A DNA stretch of 64,000 bases from Mantamonas sphyraenae (taxonomy: Eukaryota > CRuMs > Mantamonadidae), in the NCBI GenBank assembly GCA_026936335.1, contig JAPMXV010000052.1, positions 434,001 through 498,000 of the forward strand. Direction: 5' to 3'. Position numbers and translations under genes: made by a program. The notes beneath the pieces are model-generated. The model was not told where the DNA came from. It did not search any database and saw only the letters and a program-made list of their open reading frames with translations. Within the stretch, counting starts at the first letter, position 1. Each line of letters starts with the position of its first letter. Positions 44,112 through 57,601 of this stretch are shown piece by piece.

Positions 44112-47100
44112 CGCGTTTTTGTGTCAGCGTTCGCGGCAATGTCAAACACAGGTGCAGCCAGATCCATGACCACGGGAAAGTCGACAAAGGAGTAGCGGCC
44201 CCAATTCGGGTCGTTGGCCCAAGCAAACGGGGTGAAGCGAGGACTACGGATGCCATGAAAGATCTTGGCCACACTGCGTGGCGAGTCCAGCACGTCGATG
44301 TGTCGATGCACAAACACAGTCAGGTCCATCTTGAGTGCCTGCACTTCCTTGCTCTCCTTGGTGTACTTTGTGATCTGCTCGGGCACGGCCAGAGTGGCCT
44401 CTTCTGCGTCCAGACCGTCCTGTTCAAAGTACTCGTCGATGGCTGCGTGGATGGCCTCGCAGCGATTGTCCAGCGATTGTGGGTCGTCTCGCGTGTCCCT
44501 ATCGTCAAAGACACTGTACACCAGCTCGCTGCACTTGTCCATGGCGTTCTCGTGCAGGATGTTGTAGATTGCGTTGAGTTTGAGCAACTTGCACGTTTCC
44601 AGCACAGCCACCTTGGCATACAGGGTCTGCACCAGCTCGTCACGATCCTGCACCAACGAGTGGACATTGAGGACGTAGGAGCGATCGGACCACTCCAAAC
44701 TAAGTTCGCCGCCGGTCTTGAGACGCCAGAGAGCACTGCGGACAGCCTCAAAGGACCACTGCAGCTCCTGGGCCACGTCTACGACGGAGAAGCGATGGCA
44801 GCCCTGGGTAACGCGCGAGTGCTTGACAATGGCAGCAACGAGGTCGGAAGAGCGTGCCAGATCGACGGGCCGCTGTTTGTAGAAGCGAGCCACGCAAGTT
44901 GTGCACTGGATGGGCAGCAGTTGGATCAGCCCCATGGCTTCCATCATCACAAGCAGCGTGGCCACCACTTCTGCGCTGCAGTTGTGTTCAAACTCGGCCT
45001 CGGCAACAGAAATGTACATGCGGTGTGTTTGCACTGGGGCAGCGCTGTACTCCACCTGGCCAAACACCTGGTCGACGAGCGCCTGCACCACGTGCTCGTC
45101 CATGGATTCGGAGAAACTGAGGCTGCGGTGACGCAGGTACTCGTCAAAGTGGACAAAGGTGTGGCAAAAGGCAGGTTTGCCGTCGCGTCCAGCACGTCCA
45201 ATCTCCTGCATGTACGCCTCGGGGGATTTTGGCATGCTGAAATGGATGACTGCACGCACGTCCTGCTTGTCGATACCCATGCCAAAGGCAACGGTGGCAA
45301 CGACAATGCGCAGGCGGCCACGCATAAAGAGGTCTTGCACATGCCTCCGTTCCTCTGCCTTCTTGCCCGCATGGTAGCTCATGGCCTCCATCCCCTCAGT
45401 CTGCAGGCTGCTGGCCACAGAGTCTGCCTCTGCACGCCGGCCGCAGTACACAATGATGCTGTCCAGGTCCTTGTAGTGCGGGGTGGACAGGAGGAGGAGC
45501 AGCGCTCGGTAGCGGTCGTCGTCCAGGCTGACACTGATCTTGAGATTGCGCCTGGAACAGCCAATGCGCACGACCTGCTCGGCAGGAATGCCCAGGATGT
45601 CAATGATGGACGCCTGTGTTTCCAGGGTGGCAGTGGCAGTCAGAGCCAGGATGCATTGGATGCCCAAGTCGGTAAGGATGGCGTTCTTGAGGCGCAGGTA
45701 GGCAGTGCGAAAGTTGTGTGACCATTCGGTGACACAGTGGGCCTCGTCGACACAGGCGAGAAGGGGCTGTGGCAGCGAACGCACAAAGTGGATGAACCCC
45801 GGGGTAAACAAGCGCTCGGGCGACACAAACAGCACCTTGAGCTTGTTTGCACGGAGGTCACGATACACAGCTTTGCTGTCGTCGTCGCTCTGGCTGGAGT
45901 TGAGGATTGCGCCCGGGATGGCGGCTGGGAGCTGCTCCAACTGGTCCTGCATAAGGGAGATGAGCGGTGAGACCACCAGCGTGAGACCAGGCAGCATGTG
46001 AGCTGCCAATTGGTACACGAGGGACTTGCCACCGCCCGTAGGCAGCACAAGCAAGGTGGATTCGCCAGCAAGGACCTGACGCAGAGCCTTCTCCTGGCCT
46101 GGGCGAAACTCAGTGTGGCCAAACACGGCGTTGAGCTCACCATACAACTGCTTGGAGTCGACCAGGTCCGGTGAAGCGGCGTACGGGTTGGCTGAGGGTT
46201 GGAAAGCTGCGTTCTGGCTGAGCGCTGACTGTGAGCCGTCGGCGTCCACAGCCAAGAAGGAACGTCGCATTTGCATGTCCTGGACCCCGTTCGGGATGCA
46301 GGAGAGGCCCTTGGTGCCCATGTAAGCCCTGTTTTTGGCCAGATTCTTTGCTTCCATGCCGTTGCGATCCTTTTGGGTCAGTTTCCGGCGTGCCGCAGCC
46401 GATGACGAGGCACTTGGGTTGCTGCCCCAACCCCCGTAGTGGTACCCCTCGCTCTGTCGCCCTGCACTGGCGTAGCGCTTGCCACCACGTCCGTAACGGC
46501 CCTTGTACGCACCGCTGTTGCGTGCGCCTTTGAGCGCAAACTTGCGGTGGTTCTGGAAGGCCTTGTTGTACGATGATGTTGATGCCGATGATGAGGAAGA
46601 GGAGGAGGCCGAAGAAGATGCACGTGAGCGTTTGGAGGCACCTTGCGTGGCAGTGGAAGCGCGTGTCTTGCGCCGTTTGGTGCGCACGGCCTTGTCAGAA
46701 GGCGGCGAGGCGACGACATCCTCTTCGCCTTCGCTGTCGCTGCCGTCAAAGGCAAATGGATCATGCCCCTGCATCTTGACTGGGGACACGGTGAGGGCAG
46801 TGTGTTTGTGCGGGGAGGAAGATGAGGAGGAGGAGGAGGCAGCTGTGGTCACCTTGCTTCCAGCTGGACTGAGCATGCGTGCAGCACGCTTGTTCTTCAG
46901 TCTGGGAGAGCGACGTACATGCTTGGCCTTGAGGGGCGAGCTGATGGCGACATTGGCAGCCATAAGCGAGGACGACGTTGCGGTGGTGGAGCGTGCGGAA
47001 GGGGCGAGCGAGGAGGTATGATGATGAAAGGTGGATGGCAGAGGCACAGGCTGGTTGGCGTTGGCAGACTCCTCCATGGCCAACAGCGCCTGGATCTGTG

Positions 47101-48351
47101 CATCTTCCTTCTCTTCGTCCGTCTGTGCCCGTTGGACAGCCTCCATTGCCAGCTGCTGCTCCATGCGCAGGATTTCCTCGTCGTCGTCGATGTCTTCGAT
47201 CATGGAGGACATGAGGGAAGGTCGCCTGGCGTTGAACTGGCCTCGGCGGACATAGGGTGCGTCGGCGCTGTCTTCGGAGATGAGATCATCCCCAACCATG
47301 GACACGCTTGAGTCTGTGACAAGCAGAGCCGGGGTGGATGGGCGTGATGAGGTCGGGGAGGAGGAGGAGGAGGAGGAAGCGGAGGTTGCTCCGCCTGCTG
47401 TAGTTGTCGCCAGAGCGTGGAGGGCATGGCTGCTTGGGGCTCGATGCAACCCACTGGACATGAGCCCTGCGCCTTTGGTGACAATGATGCCTGAGGTGTC
47501 ATCGTCGTCATCGTCGTCGTCGCGCAGATCGGCCAAGAGACTGGCAATGGAGGCGACGCTTTGCGAGCGCTGCACTGCCAGAGCCTCTGCCTGCGCTTGT
47601 TCCTGTGCGCTTTTGCTTGATTTGTACATGTGTCCCGAGGCGTCGGGCAGGTGGATTTCCTTGTGGTGCGCCTCGCCGTGTTGTGGGAGGGCGTGGCTTA
47701 CGGTAAGGCGCTCGTCACCAAAGTGCTGGCTCAGCCACCGGTCCCTGGCCGTGTCTGCGTCTGTATGGCCATCCTCTTGTGTGCTCATTGCGTCCACATT
47801 GCCCTGCGTGAGGCTGCTGGTTAGCTTGGCAGGTCCCTCCACAGGTGTCTCTTGTTGTTCCTGCTGGCTGTTGAGCAGGGCAGACATGCTCATGACACGT
47901 GGTGCCTTGCGTGGGGCAGGTGGCTGTGCAATGCTTTCTCTTCCCGTGGTTGTTGTGCTTCTGCTGGTGCTGCGTCGCCTGCTGCTGGCGCTGGGCGCCG
48001 GCGCCTCGCTCTGCTTTCTCAGCCGCCGATACTGTTTGTACAATTCGGCTGCACGGGACGTGACGGCACACAAGGGGTCGCGTTGACGGACACAGTGTCA
48101 GATGGTTGGGTGTGCGGGTGCGGTGGATGTCTTCCTAGTTCCACGAGGCGACTGGACAGGAAGCGGATCAGGTTGCGCGCCCTGATCACACCACGACACG
48201 GACGGCCGGAAAAGTAAAACTCACTCAGTCCGGCTGCTGCGACGTCTTTTGGCGTGGCACGGCGTTCATGCTCCACTTCAAACTGCTTCTCCCATGTCTT
48301 GAGCCGCTTCTTGAGCTGCCTGCGTGCGGTCTCGCCGTCCTCGACGTCCAT
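44099..48351 (-). CDS. RECQL4: RecQ helicase, RECQL4 type (2 exons)
   Basis: 1,358 aa. Exon 1 (48351-48225) reads RQLKKRLKTWEKQFEVEHE and RRATPKDVAAAGL, then across the phase-1 intron (48049-48224) ELYKQYRRLRK: the Sld2-like N-terminus typical of RECQL4, needed for replication initiation. A ~600-residue disordered region with poly-Ser follows. The helicase core (about 46125-45000) has FRPGQEKALRQVL, LLVLPTGGGKSLVYQL (Walker A), VDEAHCVTEWSHNFR (DEAH), LALTATA and MQEIGRAGRDG. The C-terminus IFHGIRSPRF and WGRYSFVDFPVVMDLA matches the RECQL4-specific tail. There is no RQC or HRDC domain, as expected. The stop overlaps the opposite gene's coding end by 13 bp. Confidence 0.9.
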
Positions 48352-48528
48352 GAGCTCGTTTGGCGCAACGTGCGCAGCGCAGGAGATCCCCGGGGATTGC
48401 GAGTGGCCATGTGGAGTTGAACATGCGTACAGCACAGAAAAGCAGCCAGTGGGGCACAAAGGATAGGGTTTGTGTGTTGATGCAAATCGTAGAACTGCAC
48501 GCGCATGCACAACCAAACGATTTCAGCG

Positions 48529-50293
<1,765 letters not shown>

Positions 50294-50308
50294 ATTCTCT
50301 GTGTGGTT

Positions 50309-50310
<2 letters not shown>

Positions 50311-50346
<36 letters not shown>
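50311..50346. repeat. (GT)n microsatellite
   Basis: About 17 GT dinucleotides just after the aminotransferase stop, in the short space before the convergent kinase gene. Confidence 0.95.
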
Positions 50347-50347
<1 letters not shown>

Positions 50348-50372
50348 CATTGATGCTCATGCGCTCATGCAC

Positions 50373-52631
50373 TCAGCTCCAGCTCACTTGTCTTCCGACT
50401 TGGAGACCAGCACGGCGTTGCACGTCGCGCAGGTCGCCCACACTCTGGTATGCACCCAGACCATCGCCAAACAGCTTGCTAAGGGTTGCCTTGTAAAACT
50501 GTTGGAAGGAGAGGATGTCGATGACGCCACGCTGAAACTCCACCATGCGCAGGCCGGTGCCCATGCGGAAGATTTGCACCTTGAAAGTTCCGCCCTGCTC
50601 GGGTAGAGTGCCATCCATGCCCCACTGCCCTGCGTTGACCTTGGTCTCGATGTCCATATCGGCAAACACCTCTTCCAGCTTGTCCAGGATGGTTGTCGCT
50701 GTGTAGCGCGAGGCAAAACGCGTGCGGCGCTTCATCTTGTCTTGAAACTCTGGCAGCGAGTCGTCTTCTGCATCTGTGTCCAGCGCACGGTCCAGCGCTG
50801 AGAGGTCCAACCCTCCACTGTGCACAGTGGACGACTTGCTCTTGCCTTTGTTCTTCAGCTTGCGGACCTTGGGCGACACCAGCACCTTGGTCAGCGGGCT
50901 GTCTTCGCTCTTGCTAGACCCCAGGCCGCTGCGTGTCACGGGCTCCTCGTCGCCAGCGTCAGAGGTGGCAAGGTCAAACACCACGGCTGTGTCCACCTCC
51001 ACCTCCTGCTCCTGCTCCTCTTCCTCCTCCTCTTCGGTGTCGTTGTCGTCGCCGTCGCCGCCGCCTGCGGCTTCGTTGTGCACCACCGTTGCTTGCGACA
51101 TCTGCGACATCTGCGAGGCTTGTGAGGCCGTGGATCCGTACTTGGCCAGCGCAGCCTCACGCACCTCGTCCAGATTGGCCACCTTCAGGTGCGAGGCGCC
51201 AAAGATGTCTTCTGACAGCTCTTCGTCGATTTCGTCGTTGATGTCGTCCTCGTCGTAGTAGTCATCGGTGTCATCGTCGTCCTCGTCATCGGTGTCGTCA
51301 AAATTGTTGTCCAGGTCGTCTGCAAAGTACTCGACCTGAAGTTGTGTGACGTCGATGTCCAGATCCTGCACGTGGTCGATGGCCATGTTGAACCACGGGT
51401 CCTTGCGAATCTCTGGGATCGTGATGCGTTCCTCTGTCGACGGTTCCATCATGCGTGAAATCAGCATCTGTGCATCTGCGCTCAGCCAGTCCGGGCAGGT
51501 AAAGTCTGCCTCTTTGATCTGCTTGATCTTCATCATGTGGCTCGCAGCGTTGAACGGGTACTCTGCATGCCAGTCAAGGGAGGGTGAGTGATTTGGCAGG
51601 TGGTCAACGGGTGTTAGTGCCACGTGCACACACGCCGTGCGTGCAGGAGAGACCATCCCAAGAAAGGGCAAACGTACGACCGCACAGCATCACGTAAAGA
51701 ATGACGCCCATGGACCAGATATCGGCCTTGCGCCCGTTGTATCCGTCTCCCATGAGCACCTGTGCAGAGAAAGGGGCAACAGTGTGAGTGACAAGCCCAA
51801 TGGCATACGCACAGAGGGGCAAAGGCCGAGGGGCGATTTGGGCGGGAGCTGCCGCGGCGTCGACGTCAAAGAACCCACCTCGGGAGCCAGGTAGCACAGG
51901 GTGCCCACCAACGAGTTGAGCATCTTGGACTTTTGCTTGTCGTTGGTGCCTTCCGACTGCGTAAAGTATGTGCTGAACCCGAAATCGGTAATCTTGAGCA
52001 CGCCGCGTGCGTCGAGGAGCAAATTCTCCAGCTTCAGATCGCGATGGGCGACCCCCTGCTTGTGACAGTACTCCACACCGTCCACCAGTTGGCGGAAGTA
52101 GAAGCGGGCTGTGTCTTCGTCAAAGGTGCCTGTCTCCGAGTTGACTGTGGTGGGCCAGTGGTGAACGAGCGGTGTGAGCGAACTGCGTTTTTCCGAGTGT
52201 ACAGGCGCAATTCCGCAGCTTGCAGAAAGCGGGACGCGGCAGCGCTGTGTGGGCCCGTCTCCTCACTTACCAATCTTGTCAAACAGCTCGCCGCCCTCGG
52301 CCAGCTCCAGCACCATGTACAGGTGCGTGTCCGACTCGGCCACGTCAAGCAGTTGCACAATGTTCTTCTGCTTCATGCCTTTCATCACTTCGATCTCCCG
52401 CTCCACCGCCACCGTCATGTTCTTGCGCTCGATCTTTGCCTTTTCAATTTCCTTGATGGCGTAGTTTTGTTCGTCGCCGTCCTTGTTGGCCAGGTACACC
52501 CTGTGCGTGCGTGTGTGAGCATGGTTTGTGTACAGCCGCCGGCCCTGTCCGGTCACCTACTTTCCGTATGCACCTTGGCCCAGAATGCCACCGAGGTGCC
52601 ATCCCGCAACTGTGATTCCTTCTGACGACAT
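50373..52631 (-). CDS. Ser/Thr kinase with CIPK-like regulatory tail (5 exons)
   Basis: 612 aa from exons 52631-52561, 52500-52271, 52144-51879, 51759-51678 and 51562-50373; all phases agree. Kinase motifs in order: LGQGAYGKVYLANK, YAIKEIEKAKIER (VAIK-type Lys), HRDLKLENLLL, KITDFGFSTYF, GTLCYLAPEVLMGDGYNGRK and ADIWSMGVILYVMLCG. An acidic low-complexity region of ~230 residues follows. The C-terminus (TRFASRYTATTILDKLEEVF, FKVQIFRMGTGLRMVEFQRG and ILSFQQFYKATLSKL) resembles the PP2C-interacting/KA1-like domain of plant CIPK (SnRK3) kinases. No clear NAF motif is seen, so calcineurin-B-like regulation is unproven. The activation loop has an insert (TQSEGTNDKQKSK). Confidence 0.88.
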
Positions 52632-52778
52632 GTGTGTGTGTGTGTGTGGCTGTTTTGCTGGGAAACCTGGCGAGTCGGTTTGGAGCCACAGTTCCAGCCC
52701 AACAGTCGACCAGGGTTGCGACTTGCTCAAACGCATTCATTGTTGTGATTTCAACCGGCTGGCAACCCTTCACACACC

Positions 52779-54981
52779 TTATCCCTGGGGCTGGGCACCC
52801 ACACCACGGCCAGCACGCACCACCTCGTCCACGAGGAGAATCTGCGATGAGATGACCGAGGCCGAGTGCAGCAACTGGCGCTTGACGCGGTAGTTGTCCC
52901 AGATGCCGGCGTCGGCGGAGTCGACGGTCTTGCCCGTGTCGATGTCCAGACCGAGATGGGTGTTGCCCTTGAGCTGCTCCTCCTGCAGGGTGACCAACGA
53001 GTCGAGAGCGTCAAAGCCGCTGTTCTCGGCAAGGACCTTGGGCACGACGAGCAGAGCGTCGGCAAAGGCCTGCACACCCAGCTTTGCACGACCAGACACC
53101 TCATCGGTAAACTTGGTCAGCTCGCGGTGGGCAAACACCTCAAAGGCGCCTGCTCCCGGCACGAGCTTGTTGTCCTCGATGGCGTTCTTCACAGCGCGGA
53201 TACCATCGCGCAGGGCATCCTTGGTCTGGGCGATGCTGTGGGGCGTGGGGCCCTTGATGAGGATGGTGCACGAGAAAGGGTTCTCCACACCCTCCACGAA
53301 AGTGTACTTCTCCTCGCCCAGTGTGGTCTCCTTGACCGAGCCGGCAAAGCCCAGCTTGCTCTCGTCCAGATCTTCGAACGAGTTGACGGCCACACCGCCG
53401 CAGGCCAGCGTCAGGCGCTCCATGTTGCGGCGCTTTGCGCGGCGAATGCCCATGATGCCCTCCTTTGCCAGCATGTCCAGCGAAGGCGGGTCAATGCCCT
53501 TCTGGTTGATCACCACAAAGCCGTAGTTCTCCTTGTCGCCCGAGCACACCTGGCGCTTCAGCTCCAGGATCTGACGCACACGGTCGTCTGTAAACTCGCG
53601 CTCGGCGTCAACCAGTGCGTTGCGCTCCTCGGCCGATTTCCAGCGGAACTCCGAGTTGACCTCACTGTGTGGGGTGGACACACGCGGCACGGGAGTGGGC
53701 ACAGGTGGTGTGAGATGAGCGGGCAATGATGGGAGAGCAGGTGGGGCACGGGGCAATGCACGGGAGCGGGCGAAAGGCAGCGCGCCAAAACGCTCGTGGC
53801 CAAAGGGCGAAAAGCGTACCTCTTCTCGTACTCCAGGGAGACGTTGCATGTGAGGATGAAGCAGTTCTCGAGTTGCTTGGGCATGTCCGGGTGACGCACT
53901 CCGTGGTCAAGGACAAGACCCTTGATAAGGGAGGTGTCGAGCTGGTGGTCGTGCTGCATGTGCATGATCTCGATCATGAACAGGTCGATGGGACGATCGT
54001 CACGCTGGATGGTGGTGACGGCGTCGACCACGTACCCAGCAAGTGTCTCTGCAAGCTCGTCCTTGACCTGTGCGTGCAATGGGGAGGCAACCCGAGGCCA
54101 TGTGTGAGTCAGCGAGCTCGGGACATTCCGGCAAGGGGCAGGAGGGCGAGGCTGCTTGGCGGCAGCGAAACGGACCTTGGTGAGCAGGGAGGTACGAGCC
54201 ACATTGAGGAGCACCTCCTCATCCAGGTTCTCGGGCTCTACAGCATAGTCGTCGAGCAACTCGAGGCATTTGAGCTTGGCGACCTCGAAACCGTCGGAAA
54301 CAATGCGCGGGTGAAGACCCTCGTTGAGATGGCGGCTGGCCTGCTTGAGAAGCTCGGCAATCATGAGGACGCAGGTGGTAGTGCCGTCGCCCGTGATGTC
54401 GTCCTGGGCTGTGGCTGCACGAGCAATCATGCTGATGGTCGGGTGGTTGATTTGCTGTTTGGCAAGAACGCAAGAGAGAAGGGCGCGGAAGGGCGGGTGA
54501 GCGCAATTCAGGAAAAAAGCGCGCGAAAGCACTCTGCAAGGGGCCCTGACGCATGGGGATGCCCATCTGCACGACACTTACCATCTCGTGCAGCAGCACT
54601 GAGCCGTCCTTGGTCAGCTTGATGTCGCCAGCACCGCCCACAAGCATCTTGATGGTGCCCTTGGGTCCCAGGTTGCTCTTGACCACATCGAACAGCACGC
54701 GCGCAGCCTGTGTGTGTGTGTAGCCACGCGGTTGTGTCAGACAACGATGCACACACCGTCTCTCTGTGTCTGTTTGTCTTTTGTGCTATGGTTGGGTGTG
54801 TGCCGCCTTTGCCGGTTGGCAATTGGCGCTGGAACACGCAGAAAGCAACGGAACGAAACGCATCTTGCCCAAACAGCTCCTACAATCGCACACAACGTAC
54901 CGTGATGTTCATGGTGATGGCCTCGCCCTTGCGGACAACCTCGGCACCCGGTTTGACTTGACTAACAGCATGCGAACTCAT
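52779..54981 (-). CDS. CCT6: Chaperonin CCT subunit zeta (5 exons)
   Basis: 539 aa from exons 54981-54901, 54707-54582, 54454-54176, 54067-53820 and 53664-52779. It is one of eight subunits of the TRiC/CCT ring that folds actin, tubulin and others. It reads [51 protein letters not shown] (ATP-binding and catalytic Asp), [33 protein letters not shown] across a splice, [32 protein letters not shown] and [14 protein letters not shown]. These identify the zeta type. Four introns are phase 0 or 2, all GT-AG. The start [19 protein letters not shown] aligns with animal CCT6. Nothing is missing. Confidence 0.95.
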
Positions 54982-55198
54982 CGTGAATGCTTTGGGCACA
55001 GAGTACGGGTCAGCACAGAGTGCATTGGATGTGATCAAACGGGCGTTCTTTGAAAATGGGATGGCAGCGCATGCACACACACACGACCACACACACACGT
55101 GGCACAAGCAATGCACACGGCGTCACCTACCTTTTGGTCGAATGGAATTTGGATGGAGCGGCGTGCGCGCAAGGTGGCCCAACTCCGCTTCAGGCCAG

Positions 55199-56683
55199 AT
55201 GTCGCGTGCGATACGCTCGCTGGCGGACCTCGGCCAGGCGGACACAGTTCAGGAGGCGTGGGACATTTGTTTGGGCAAACAGACGACAGAACGCAAGAGC
55301 AATGCGGTTCTCTTCCGCACAAGAGGCGACAACACCGGTGCTCACGTCGGCTATCTCCACGTGCAGGTCAGCTTTGCGATCACTTGCGCATGATGTCATC
55401 TGTTGAACGTGCTTCCCACCAACACACACACACACACTCACTCACACACACACACACAATCATCCACAGGGCCAGCAGTTTGCTCTGGCTGTGCACAATG
55501 GAGACGACATCGCCAACGCCTACGTGTTGGGTGACGCTGACCTCGCAGATGCTCTACAGGAGTATGCTAGTGTATTGGAACAGGTTGGTTGTTTGTGTGT
55601 CTTCCCTGCCACTCCTCTGTTTTGAGAGTACGCCCACCCCGCAGTGTTCCCGAGAATCCTCACACGCCACGCAACAACACACAGCGTCGTAAACACTGCC
55701 ACACCCTCGACGACCTGCTGGTAGAGGTAGAGGACGTGCTGTTGCAGTCGCTGGCATCCTCCTCTTCCTCCACATCTCTTGTACATAATCACAAGGAGCT
55801 GCCCGACGAAAAGTTCTACAGCACCGTCCTGGCTGAGCTTGATCGCGTTGGTTTCCACAGGCTGCAGAACGCATCACAAGATTTGCGCTCTCTGGAACTC
55901 GTCTGCAAGGACAAGCGAGGACGCAGACACATCCTGTCTCTCTCCCTGCCCACAAATTATCCGCAGGCATTGCCTCTGTGCCGTGTGGTCGCTCCTGAAC
56001 AGTTCGTTCCTCGTAGCGACGACGCCATGGACGTCGACACCTCCTCCTCTTCCTCCTCCTCCTCCTCCTCTTCTACACACCCTCCTGTCTCTTTGAAACC
56101 AGAATCTGGGCTGGATGCACTTCTGAGGCAGTTTGCGACGTGGCTAGAGCGCTTCCAATCCCTGTGGGATGAATTGGACGATCTGGACACACACACGTGG
56201 GTTATCGAACCCGAGCGACCCACTCGCGACATGTGCTACCGCCGCATAGCCATGGGGGATCATTGCAGCGTCCATCTGCAGCTGGATGTGCAGGCGCCAC
56301 GAGCTATTCCCGAGTGCCAGTTCACAGGCCCAACTCAACTCGCCACCGCATATCGCCACTCCTTCACTGAAGGACTCTCTTCGTGGCAGCGCTCTCGTAG
56401 CGTGCGTGACAACCTGCAACGCATCCTAGACGTCCAGTTCCCAACACGTGAGGAGGCAGCCGAGATGGACCTGAACCTCGAGTGTGGCATCTGCTACGCC
56501 TACCGTCTCCACAACGACGCTGTGCCCGACCGCATCTGCGACAACACAAGCTGTGCACGGCCCTTCCATCACGCCTGCCTTTACGACTGGCTCCAATCGC
56601 TGCCAGACTCGCACCAGGCCTTCAACACTGTGTACGGCACCTGTCCCTACTGTAGCCAGGCCATCAGTGCCAAGCTGGCATGA
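55199..56683 (+). CDS. FANCL: FANCL, Fanconi anaemia E3 ubiquitin ligase (3 exons)
   Basis: About 426 aa from exons 55199-55366, 55470-55583 and 55685-56683, all phase 0. The N-terminal ELF-like part spans HVGYLHVQGQQFALAVHNGD and ANAYVLGDADLADAL. The URD region follows (YSTVLAELDRVGFHRLQ, HTWVIEPERPTRDMCYRRIA, FPTREEAAEMDL). The end is the PHD/RING domain: LECGICYAYRLHNDAVPD, CDNTSCARPFHHACLYDWL and FNTVYGTCPYCSQAI, all ligands present. FANCL monoubiquitinates FANCD2-FANCI in interstrand cross-link repair. A poly-Ser run (~56040) interrupts the URD. The start is uncertain: ATG 55142 in the same frame is an alternative. Intron 1 is very rich in CA repeats. Confidence 0.9.
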
Positions 56684-56741
56684 CTCCCACATTTGTCCAC
56701 CCATGGTCTGTTTGCATTCGCATTTCCTCTTCTCCCATCAC

Positions 56742-57535
56742 TCACAGCAGCTGCTGCAGCGCTTGCACAATGTACGGGTAGCCCTCCTTGGACGATGGCG
56801 ACGGAATCACCTCCAGCACACCCTTCTCGCCGTAGTACTCCACCAGTGGCAGCGTTTGCTTCTTGTACTCCTCGATACGTCGTTGGATCACCTCAGGCGT
56901 GTCGTCGGGTCTCTGGATAAGGTCTTCACCGGTCTCGTCATCCTTGCCCTCCACCTGCGGCGGGTAGTACTGGATGTGGTATGTACGACCGCTGGCCGGG
57001 TGCACGCGACGGCCCGTCAGTCGCTCCATGATCACCTCTTCCGGCACGTCCAGCTGCAACACAACCTGGAACGGTTTGCCCATCCCGCTCAGAATCTCGT
57101 CCATGCCCTTTGCCTGTGGCACAGAGCGCGGCACTCCGTCGATCACAAAGCCTTTGCCTTTCTGCAGCGTCTTGTCCACGTGCGACGCCATGAACTTGAC
57201 CATCAAATCATCGCCCAGCAGCTCTGTGTCCCTACGTGTCAGCATGTTTTTGCCGTGACAAAACCCTGCCCTGCCCTCCCGACCTCCTTTCTGCTCTCTC
57301 CCCTGATTCATCCTGCTTCCGTACCTCCTCGCGACATGGCTTCCTTCACCGACTGGCCAAATTCGGTCCCCTCCTTGATCTCCTCGCGCAAAAGGTCTCC
57401 AGACGACAGATGCACCAGCCCAAAGTCCTTGATGATCTCTGTGCACTGTGTGCCCTTTCCCCCTCCCGGCGGGCCCAGAATGGCCACCCTCAGCGGTGCA
57501 TTTGCTGCCGCAGCAGTGCTCGTTCTACGAAACAT
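56742..57535 (-). CDS. AK2: Adenylate kinase, long form (2 exons)
   Basis: 230 aa from exons 57535-57325 and 57223-56742, joined in phase 1. It converts ATP + AMP to 2 ADP. The P-loop is LGPPGGGKGTQ, followed by LSSGDLLREEI (AMP-binding), GFVIDGVPRSVPQA and LTGRRVHPASGRTYH. The long LID segment has DDETGEDLIQRPDDT, as in AK2 and bacterial long-form kinases. The first residues MFRRTSTAAAANAP could be a mitochondrial targeting or intermembrane-space signal. The acceptor ACACAG at 57224 gives the only frame that restores RGGELLGDDLMVKF. Confidence 0.93.
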
Positions 57536-57601
57536 GGCTATGCAAATGAAAGCGGATCGTTTGGCTCGGACAGAGCAAAAAATCGATGCATTGTTCGCTG
57601 T

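Noticed and set aside
44108-45721. 537-codon plus-strand open frame
   Set aside because: Antisense shadow of the RECQL4 helicase core, which is unambiguous on the minus strand.
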